NCBI GenBank assembly: GCA_027488715.1
Contig: JAIYBD010000235.1
Coordinates: 1 to 13,246 of the forward strand
DNA length: 13,246 nt
From: Bacteroidota bacterium
GTDB lineage: Bacteria > Bacteroidota > Bacteroidia > UBA7662 > CANHCV01
Reading direction: 5' to 3'
Shown: positions 7,090 through 13,246 of the stretch, in pieces
How the letters are laid out: every line of letters starts with the position of its first letter
Numbering within the stretch: position 1 is the first letter of the stretch
The notes under the pieces: generated by a model
Databases searched by the model: none
Told to the model about the DNA's origin: nothing
What the model saw: only the letters and a program-made list of their open reading frames with translations
Position numbers and translations under genes: made by a program

Positions 7090-7980
7090 ATGAAAAACAT
7101 TACCGTTATCGGAGCTGGAACCATGGGAAATGGAATTGCTCACGTTTTTGCCATGAATGGATTCCACGTTAATTTGGTGGATATGAATCCTACTTCCTTG
7201 GAGAAAGCCTTGGCAACCATCACCAAAAACCTGGATCGTATGGTGGCCAAAGGTGGAATTGATGAAGCAAAGAAATCCGAAACTTTGGCCAATCTTCATC
7301 CCACCACCTCCATTGAATCTTGCGCTCCAACCTCCGATTTGATCGTTGAGGCCGCTACCGAGAACGTTGAAATCAAATTGAGTATTTTCCGTCAAATGGA
7401 TGCTTTGGCACCTGCTCACTGCATCTTGGCTACCAATACATCTTCCATTTCTATCACCAAAATTGCGGCAGTAACCAATCGTCCAGAACAAGTTATTGGA
7501 ATGCATTTCATGAATCCCGTTCCCGTGATGAAATTGGTTGAGGTGATTCGTGGATATTCAACCTCCAACGAGGTTTGTTCCCAAATCATGGAGCTTTCTA
7601 GAAATTTGGGTAAAGTACCTGTCGAAGTGAACGATTATCCCGGATTTGTAGCTAACCGTATTTTAATGCCGATGATCAACGAAGCCATTTATACCTTGTT
7701 TGAAGGAGTAGGAGGAGTTGAAGAAATCGATACCGTGATGAAATTGGGCATGGCACACCCCATGGGCCCGTTGCAATTGGCCGATTTTATCGGTTTGGAT
7801 GTTTGTTTAGCTATTCTTCATGTTTTGCACGACGGATTCGGAAATCCGAAGTACGCTCCATGTCCGTTGTTGGTTAACATGGTGATGGCTAAAAACTTAG
7901 GAGTGAAATCGGGCAAAGGATTTTACGACTACAGCCACGGAGGAAAAGAATTGGTGGTCGCACCGAACTTCAAAAAGTAA
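7090..7980 (+). CDS. 3-hydroxybutyryl-CoA dehydrogenase (3-hydroxyacyl-CoA dehydrogenase family)
   Basis: This enzyme interconverts 3-hydroxyacyl-CoA and 3-oxoacyl-CoA using NAD(H), in beta-oxidation or short-chain acyl-CoA metabolism in the cytosol. The 296-residue protein has an N-terminal Rossmann domain with GAGTMGNG (8-15) and Asp31 at the end of the second strand, which favours NAD over NADP. The catalytic pair is visible in MHFMNPVPVMKLVE: His139 and Glu151, with the same 12-residue spacing as His158/Glu170 of the human enzyme. The C-terminal domain begins at about DYPGFVANR (182-190) and ends with the typical KSGKGFYDY. It is a single-function enzyme, not a FadB/FadJ fusion. The frame also allows a start at 7072, 17 nt inside the phosphatase gene. 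The ATG at 7090, directly after that gene's TGA stop, gives the standard N-terminus (MKNITVIGAGTMG) and is preferred. The tight spacing argues for one transcript with the phosphatase. Confidence 0.95.
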   Translation: MKNITVIGAGTMGNGIAHVFAMNGFHVNLVDMNPTSLEKALATITKNLDRMVAKGGIDEAKKSETLANLHPTTSIESCAPTSDLIVEAATENVEIKLSIFRQMDALAPAHCILATNTSSISITKIAAVTNRPEQVIGMHFMNPVPVMKLVEVIRGYSTSNEVCSQIMELSRNLGKVPVEVNDYPGFVANRILMPMINEAIYTLFEGVGGVEEIDTVMKLGMAHPMGPLQLADFIGLDVCLAILHVLHDGFGNPKYAPCPLLVNMVMAKNLGVKSGKGFYDYSHGGKELVVAPNFKK

Positions 7981-7983
7981 AAA

Positions 7984-8012
7984 ATTGTCGTAACTTCGCC
8001 AACGTTAACAAT
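7984..8012. promoter_or_regulatory. imperfect dyad overlapping a promoter-like motif upstream of corA
   Basis: In the 61-bp gap before corA, ATTGT-cg-TAAC (7984-7994) mirrors GTTA-ACAAT (8004-8012): nine complementary bases with a 2-nt bulge around a 9-nt loop. No T run follows, so it is not a standard terminator. TAACTTCG (7991-7998) in its left half and loop differs at one base from the TAnnTTTG -7 element, but no TTG lies at the expected distance. It may be a promoter with an operator or mRNA structure, or chance. Confidence 0.3.
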
Positions 8013-8041
8013 CGTTCCACCAAACCCCATCTCCATGGAAG

Positions 8042-8974
8042 ATGATCCGGATATACAAAAACTTAGAAGGGCAACTCCAAGAGTTGCAACATCCGGAAGT
8101 GGGTTGTTGGATCAACATCACCGGATCTGATCCGTCTGATCGAGAGTGGATTGAACAAAATCTTGGCGAAATTTCCGAATCGTTGATCGACTTCCAAGAC
8201 GTGGATGAAATGTCGCGTGTTGAAAAAGAAGACGATTACCTAACTATCATTCTTCGTATTCCTCATTTTACCGGTGTTGATTCCGACAAGCCATTTGTGA
8301 CCATTCCCTTGGTAATCATCCTTACCGAGGAATTGATTATCACGGCCTGTACCGAAGAGAGTGTTATCATTTCTGAATTTGTAAAAGGCCGTGTTAAAGG
8401 AGCCGCAACGGTAAAGCGCAATCGTTTTTTGTTGCTTCTGCTATTAAAAACTGCGAATCGCTATTTATTGCACCTGCGAAACATCAATAAAATTGTAGAA
8501 GAACTGGAAGATGAGCTCGAAAATTCACTTCAGAACAAAGAAATTATGGCTTTGTTGAAGTATGAAAAAGCGCTCATTTACTATACCACCGCTCTGAAGA
8601 GCAACGAGGCCATGATGGAGCGCTTGAAACGCATGCTCATTTTTCGAGCCTACGAAGAAGACATGGAGTTATTGGAAGATGTTTTGATTGAAAATCTTCA
8701 GGCCATTGAAATGACCAACATCTCTCAAAACATTTTGGCACAGATGACCGAAGCTTACAGTTCCATCATCAATAACAACATGAATAACGTCATCAAGTTC
8801 CTGACTTTGGTGACCATTTGTATTAGCTTACCCACCTTGATTTCCAGTTTTTACGGAATGAATATTTCCCTTCCTGGGCAAGATTCCGACAAAGCTTTTT
8901 TTGCCATCATCGCCATTTCGGTGGGCATGGTACTCGCAACCATTTTATTCTTCCGCAAAAAGCGTTGGTTTTAA
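8042..8974 (+). CDS. corA: CorA-family magnesium/divalent metal transporter
   Basis: CorA proteins form pentameric inner-membrane channels that take up Mg2+, and sometimes Co2+ or Ni2+, and close when Mg2+ binds their cytosolic sensor sites. The 310-residue protein has a cytosolic alpha/beta domain (about 1-130), long charged helices forming the stalk (about 130-250), then TM1 (about 252-270). The signature YGMN (271-274) follows at the pore mouth, after it a short acidic periplasmic loop (DSDK), TM2 (about 285-304) and the basic end RKKRWF, as expected for an N-in/C-in topology. The ATG at 8042 is chosen because it gives the usual MIRIYKN N-terminus. An ATG at 8035 is in another frame and leads only to a 31-codon ORF. 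The stop codon overlaps the stop codon of the convergent gene on the other strand. Confidence 0.95.
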   Translation: MIRIYKNLEGQLQELQHPEVGCWINITGSDPSDREWIEQNLGEISESLIDFQDVDEMSRVEKEDDYLTIILRIPHFTGVDSDKPFVTIPLVIILTEELIITACTEESVIISEFVKGRVKGAATVKRNRFLLLLLLKTANRYLLHLRNINKIVEELEDELENSLQNKEIMALLKYEKALIYYTTALKSNEAMMERLKRMLIFRAYEEDMELLEDVLIENLQAIEMTNISQNILAQMTEAYSSIINNNMNNVIKFLTLVTICISLPTLISSFYGMNISLPGQDSDKAFFAIIAISVGMVLATILFFRKKRWF

Positions 8975-11900
8975 TGAATGATCCAAGGGTACATTTTGCG
9001 TGTTCCCTTTTCATCATCGATCACAATAAAGTAACTTCCGGTTGCTAAGTTTTCTGTTGCTAACGTTCGATTTCCTGCTCCAACTTTTTCTTGAAATACA
9101 ATTCTTCCTTGAGCATCAACGATGCGAATGGATAAGCTTTCATAGGAATGGTCGATGGATAAACCACTTCCGCCTTTGGATGGATTAGGGAAAAACGTAA
9201 ACGAGGAGGCGGGCTTCTTGTAGGTGATTACTTCGATATTGGAATACGATATGGAACCATCTACATCTACTTCTTTGATGCGGTAATAGGCTGTCCCGTG
9301 AATAGGCATAGAATCAAAATATCGATAGTAGGATGGAACTTGCGAAAATCCAGCAGCAGGAACCTCTCCCAAAGAATCGAAGTGTTGTCCATCGGAACTA
9401 CGTTCAACCACAAATCGAAGGCTATTGAATTCTGTCGCTGTAGCCCAATCCAATTTTACGCGATCCGGGAAATCGGGAGTGGCTTTGAACCAAAGCCAAG
9501 AAACGGGGAGGGGAGTGGGCGTGCCTTTGGTAAAGACAAACTGACTAAAGCTTGTGATGTTGCTGTTCAATCCAAAACGTACTTGTCCCGAGGACCCTGC
9601 AGTTGCAGAATCGGCCGCTCCAAACGCTTGCCAAGTTGCACCATCGTCGATGGAGCGGCGTTTGAACAAACTGAATTTCGAAGGAGAAGCCCCATGCTGA
9701 GGGGATACGAATCCAATTCCTCTGAACCACAATTCTTGCATGGGAGAAAACGTGGAATTGCTTCCAAAGTTGTTGATTACCCAATAATATCTACTCATGG
9801 AGTCTTGCGAATTTGGAACCACATCGGGTTGATAATTAAGTCTTGAAACAACAATTTCTCCGTTTGGATTCGTTCCGGTACTCGAAAATTTCATCGTTAC
9901 TTGCGTATTGGGAAAGGTGGTCGCGTTGGAAGAATTGATGGTCAATCGGTCGCTCACTCCACCGGCAACGGGAACAGAACTGCTGCTTCGTGCAGCACCG
10001 GCAACAAGAGATGCGTGATCAATTCCCATTTTATCTTGAACGAAACCTTCATTTTCATTGAATTGATAATAGGCTAACAAGTTATCGGCATAAATTCCGC
10101 TTTTGGTGAGGTGCATGCTCTCTCGAATTTCAGACTGACTGAGGGAACGATTGTAAAAACAAACTTCATCGATCAATCCTTTAAATGTACGGCTAGTCCA
10201 GTCGCGATAGCTCCCAATGGCAAGTTCACGGAATTCGCAAGGAGATAGGGCGATGGTATGGGTTCTACCAACTCCATTTTTATAAATCGTTGCCGAAGTT
10301 GGGGTAATGACCAAAGCCACATGAGCCCATTCTCCCGGCGTAAGGGTTAACCCACTGCTCCACCACCACGATCCGCCGGGCCAATGGTAACCTAATTCGT
10401 TGTTTTGGCGAACATTTAAACCACCAGCGCTAGAAACGCTCGCAAAATTCATCACAATTCCCGAATAATCACTTTGAATTTGCGATGGTTTTACCCACGC
10501 TGTGATCGTTACCGTATTGCTGGTAATATTCAAAGGTGCGGTAAGTGCTCGCTGCCCATCGGCAGAAATTTGCAAAGCACTTCCCGGAATCGGATCGATG
10601 TTGCAACCTTCTGTTACGGAATAAAAAGCATTAATCGTTTGAGAATCGGTTCCTAAACTATCGCTTACCACCAAGGAAACGGTGTAGCTTCCCGCAGATC
10701 CAAAAACCACTTTGGGGTTTTCAACGGATCGAGAACTGATGTAAGAAGGACTGGGCGTGATGGTCCAGAAAAATGTTGCTCCTGTTTTATAATGAGCAGA
10801 ATAGTCAACCAAAAACAAGGTGTCTCTTACGCAGGCGCTCTTCAATTTATCGGCAGAAATTTGAACCGATGGTTTTTGCAAGGTGTGCACAGGAGATTCG
10901 AAAACACCTCGGTTGGAGGCATTTCGCATTTTACCTTCCAAATACCATGGTAGGATTTTAACGGAAGCTGTAGGTAACGGCATTCCGGTGCCAAACGTTA
11001 CCCAGTTGCTCATCGTTTTGTCTCGGTAAAAAACCGTTTTTCTAGAGCCAACATAAATTCCTCCCGAACTTCCACGGTAAAACTCAATGTTGGTAATGCC
11101 TTCCCCGTTCAATAAGGTAGTGGTCCAGTTGGTATAAGTTAGTCCGCCATTGTTGGAATAGAAAATTTTATTTCCATCGGCATTGTTCCAATTATAGGGG
11201 TGGATCAAGCCAACCCAAATGTCGTTTTCCGAAGAATCACTCACTGTTAAATCCATGGCCAACGAACTGTTGTTATTGGTAACGGCGGAACTTAAGGAGA
11301 TGTTGGTCCATGTTTTTCCCGCATCGGTAGTTTTCCAAATGAATTTATTGGCATAAAAATCGGTTGGCGCAAAAACCACGTAAATGACATTGGGATTCGA
11401 CCACGCAACTTCAATATCGATAATTTTGCCGCTGGCAAACGTTTTGATCGCCGTCCACGACGCCCCATCGTCTTCGGTTTTCCAAAGGGTGGAATCAACT
11501 CCGGAATAGAAGTGGTTGTACGAGCGAGGATCCCAACGCAACGGACACGATTCACCGGGGAAATACCCCGCGTTCGGACGTTTGTCGTAGGAGGTTCGGG
11601 TGAATGGAAGCGTTCTGCTTTGTACCAATTGGTCTTTACCGCTATCGTTGTACACCGTTTTTGGTTTTCCTGGATTTACAAATCCACGGTAGCCATCGGC
11701 ACTTCCTGTGTACGAAATCCAACCATTTTGGTAAACGTTTCCGTTCTTCATCAAATGGGAATTGTGATAGGTTCCGCCCAACATCACATCGGCATCTTTG
11801 TGTCCCATGCCAAAACCCCAAAACTCAGTGCCTTGAATGCCGTACTGTCGGCGGTTAAACGATAGCTTACCACTATCCACCGAGAGGAAAATTCCGCCAT

Positions 11901-13246
11901 CGCACGAAACCCAAACTTGGTTATTGCGAATGAAAATATCGTGAATATCGGCATGCACGTATTTCACGTTGGCGGCATCCGACCAACTGGCTGTATTGGT
12001 AAACGTTTGGCCGCCATTCAAAGAAATCCAGTGCATGATTCCCGCGGCATGAACTTTATTGGGGTTGCTCGGATCGGCTTGAAGAGCTAAATCATAATAA
12101 TACTGACCTCCGTTATCGGCTCCTGTTGAATTGTAGCCCAAAATATTCGGATTTGTTGTAGATGCTGTTCCTCCCGGTCCGGTTCCGCAGCAGGTATGCG
12201 TCCAGGTTTCCCCTGCATCCAAAGATTTGTAGAACCCATACAATCCGCTTCCTCCACCAAATTCTCCAGCTAAAAGAGCGTAAATCAAATTGGGAGATGC
12301 AGGAGTAACTGAAATCTCAGCCCTTCGTTGATGACTTGGTGAAACAATTAGGGTAGCATTACTGGGCCAAGATGATTTGTTGGTGAAGTTTTGCCCAAAA
12401 TCTGTTGATTTGTAAAACTCAGTAAATAGGTCGTTAACCGCATTCTTTATCGCATAAACGATGTTTTCATTGGTGGGATGAATTTCAATTTCATCAAAAT
12501 AATCTTTGGATGTAGAAGCCGATAAAATTTGGGTGAAGCTGATTCCAGAATTGGTAGAACGATATAGCCCGTTGTTTGTCGCTGCGTAAACGATGTTGGT
12601 TCGATTGGGATGAATCATCAAATCGTAAACCGTATGGGAAGAAGAAGTAAATGGAGCTGACCCAACAATGGACCAAGTGCTACCGCCGTTGGTGGAGCGA
12701 TAAATGCTTCCATTCCCACCAAAATATACGGTGTCGGGATTGGTAGGATGAATAGCGATGGCCCGAACCTGGCTAATGAAGAGCGATTTGCTTACCAAAA
12801 CCCAATTCGCACCGGAATCCACCGTTTTCCAAATGCCCGATGATGCTGTACCCGCAAAGAGAATGTTCGGGGATGACAAGGATTGACGGGTTACGAAAAC
12901 GTGTGCAGACCCTGGAGCGTGCGAACGGCCGTAGGCATCTTTGTCGAAATCGAATGGGCCAATGCCATTCCAATTCGGCAAACCTTCCACCGATTGACTT
13001 TGATTAGCGCGGTCTTCCGCCTCTTTAGATTCCCTTCTCCATGTATCCCAATCGGGTTCTTCAAAAACACCGGTCCGATTTAAAAATGGACCACTTGTTT
13101 TGAGCAATCGTTTAAAATACTGCGTGTGTTGATTTTTGATGAACGGGTTTTCAGCATAATACTTTTCGTATTCTTGAAGAACCAAACGAACATTTACGGG
13201 CTCTTGGTACATCAATCGAACCCAATAGGGAAGGGTTAAATCGCTG
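8971..13246 (-). CDS. giant T9SS-secreted protein with Asp-box propellers, PKD and LamG-like domains; 5' end outside the window
   Basis: The frame is open to the right edge: ten more codons (SDLTLPYWVR) precede the first in-frame TTG at 13215. The real start and signal peptide therefore lie outside, and about 1424 residues are visible. Counting from 13215: residues 1-80 are a helical, charged leader of a type often seen in Bacteroidota secreted proteins. Residues about 105-780 are beta-propeller with at least ten Asp boxes and a HADIH(421-425)/DGG(439-441) pair. Residues about 783-868 are a PKD domain (VVFGSAGSYTVSLVVSD). Residues about 885-1035 are LamG/concanavalin-like (ITAWVKP, GEWAHVALV, GLIDEVCFYNRSLS). 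Residues about 1075-1230 are an uncharacterised beta-rich module. Residues about 1234-1332 are FN3-like (LPVSWLWFKA, YYRIKEVDVDG). Residues about 1338-1414 are a type A T9SS sorting domain starting FTFFPNPS. It is thus expected outside the cell or anchored to the surface. No catalytic motif stands out; carbohydrate or protein binding is possible, but no function is assigned. Confidence 0.9.
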   Translation of the reverse strand, partial: SDLTLPYWVRLMYQEPVNVRLVLQEYEKYYAENPFIKNQHTQYFKRLLKTSGPFLNRTGVFEEPDWDTWRRESKEAEDRANQSQSVEGLPNWNGIGPFDFDKDAYGRSHAPGSAHVFVTRQSLSSPNILFAGTASSGIWKTVDSGANWVLVSKSLFISQVRAIAIHPTNPDTVYFGGNGSIYRSTNGGSTWSIVGSAPFTSSSHTVYDLMIHPNRTNIVYAATNNGLYRSTNSGISFTQILSASTSKDYFDEIEIHPTNENIVYAIKNAVNDLFTEFYKSTDFGQNFTNKSSWPSNATLIVSPSHQRRAEISVTPASPNLIYALLAGEFGGGSGLYGFYKSLDAGETWTHTCCGTGPGGTASTTNPNILGYNSTGADNGGQYYYDLALQADPSNPNKVHAAGIMHWISLNGGQTFTNTASWSDAANVKYVHADIHDIFIRNNQVWVSCDGGIFLSVDSGKLSFNRRQYGIQGTEFWGFGMGHKDADVMLGGTYHNSHLMKNGNVYQNGWISYTGSADGYRGFVNPGKPKTVYNDSGKDQLVQSRTLPFTRTSYDKRPNAGYFPGESCPLRWDPRSYNHFYSGVDSTLWKTEDDGASWTAIKTFASGKIIDIEVAWSNPNVIYVVFAPTDFYANKFIWKTTDAGKTWTNISLSSAVTNNNSSLAMDLTVSDSSENDIWVGLIHPYNWNNADGNKIFYSNNGGLTYTNWTTTLLNGEGITNIEFYRGSSGGIYVGSRKTVFYRDKTMSNWVTFGTGMPLPTASVKILPWYLEGKMRNASNRGVFESPVHTLQKPSVQISADKLKSACVRDTLFLVDYSAHYKTGATFFWTITPSPSYISSRSVENPKVVFGSAGSYTVSLVVSDSLGTDSQTINAFYSVTEGCNIDPIPGSALQISADGQRALTAPLNITSNTVTITAWVKPSQIQSDYSGIVMNFASVSSAGGLNVRQNNELGYHWPGGSWWWSSGLTLTPGEWAHVALVITPTSATIYKNGVGRTHTIALSPCEFRELAIGSYRDWTSRTFKGLIDEVCFYNRSLSQSEIRESMHLTKSGIYADNLLAYYQFNENEGFVQDKMGIDHASLVAGAARSSSSVPVAGGVSDRLTINSSNATTFPNTQVTMKFSSTGTNPNGEIVVSRLNYQPDVVPNSQDSMSRYYWVINNFGSNSTFSPMQELWFRGIGFVSPQHGASPSKFSLFKRRSIDDGATWQAFGAADSATAGSSGQVRFGLNSNITSFSQFVFTKGTPTPLPVSWLWFKATPDFPDRVKLDWATATEFNSLRFVVERSSDGQHFDSLGEVPAAGFSQVPSYYRYFDSMPIHGTAYYRIKEVDVDGSISYSNIEVITYKKPASSFTFFPNPSKGGSGLSIDHSYESLSIRIVDAQGRIVFQEKVGAGNRTLATENLATGSYFIVIDDEKGTRKMYPWIIH
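11134..12828 (-). repeat. array of ten Asp-box (BNR) repeats in the secreted protein
   Basis: Ten copies fit S/T-x-D/N-x-G-x-x-W/F/Y, one with an extra residue. Their starts, counted from codon 13215, are at residues 130 (KTVDSGANW), 173 (RSTNGGSTW), 219 (RSTNSGISF), 269 (KSTDFGQNF), 330 (KSLDAGETW), 397 (ISLNGGQTF), 444 (LSVDSGKLSF), 579 (KTEDDGASW), 628 (KTTDAGKTW) and 686 (YSNNGGLTY). Seven lie close together, a 135-residue gap follows, then three more. Each Asp box is a beta-hairpin turn of a propeller blade, so the stretch probably folds as two propellers. Confidence 0.85.

Noticed and set aside
8035..8130. Small 31-codon ORF starting at an ATG just upstream of the corA start
   Set aside because: It overlaps corA in another frame and shows no features. 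The corA start at 8042 gives the family N-terminus, so the upstream ATG is probably chance.
11512..11865. Plus-strand ORFs opposite the secreted protein, such as this 117-codon one
   Set aside because: They run antisense to the repeat-rich coding region, show no domain or start context, and disappear as candidates once the minus-strand gene is accepted.
8971..13246. Calling the secreted protein a sialidase or glycosyl hydrolase
   Set aside because: Asp boxes occur in many non-enzymatic propellers; I see no sialidase Arg triad or FRIP motif and no sure catalytic acids.

Overview
The window looks like chromosomal DNA from a member of the Bacteroidota, most likely near Flavobacteriales. Four things support this. 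The large minus-strand protein ends in a type IX secretion system (T9SS) sorting domain. The two signal peptides place Gln directly after the predicted cleavage site. Two TAnnTTTG motifs, the -7 element of this phylum, sit just upstream of start codons. Start codons lack Shine-Dalgarno sequences. The exact genus cannot be told from the sequence.

Layout. Positions 1-66 are the 3' end of a 5S rRNA, the tail of a ribosomal RNA operon, followed by a strong intrinsic terminator (75-109). Then comes a plus-strand run of six genes: gyrA (226-2787); a periplasmic tetratricopeptide-repeat protein overlapping the gyrA end (2777-3946) and closed by a terminator (3953-3980); an exported dipeptidyl peptidase IV of family S9B (4029-6203); a short Ppx/GppA-type phosphatase with a GTG start (6225-7088); a 3-hydroxybutyryl-CoA dehydrogenase starting 2 nt after its stop codon (7090-7980); and a CorA-type divalent metal transporter (8042-8974). 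On the minus strand, converging on corA and overlapping it by four bases, is a very large T9SS-secreted protein (8971-13246). It carries many Asp-box (BNR) propeller repeats, a PKD domain, a LamG-like domain, an FN3-like module and the T9SS sorting domain. Its 5' end lies beyond the right edge of the window.

How the genes relate. Two likely transcription units are gyrA-TPR and ppx-hbd, and the DPP IV gene has its own candidate promoter. Most of the window is core housekeeping: DNA topology, periplasmic peptide degradation, polyphosphate or (p)ppGpp turnover, acyl-CoA metabolism and Mg2+ uptake. The accessory part is the giant secreted protein, whose function I cannot assign. No gap exceeds 300 bp. 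I saw no mobile element, CRISPR array, tRNA or phage gene, and no convincing new multi-gene system. The points most worth a second look are the architecture of the secreted protein, the probable leaderless transcript of the ppx gene, and the shared TTAA stop codons of the convergent pair.
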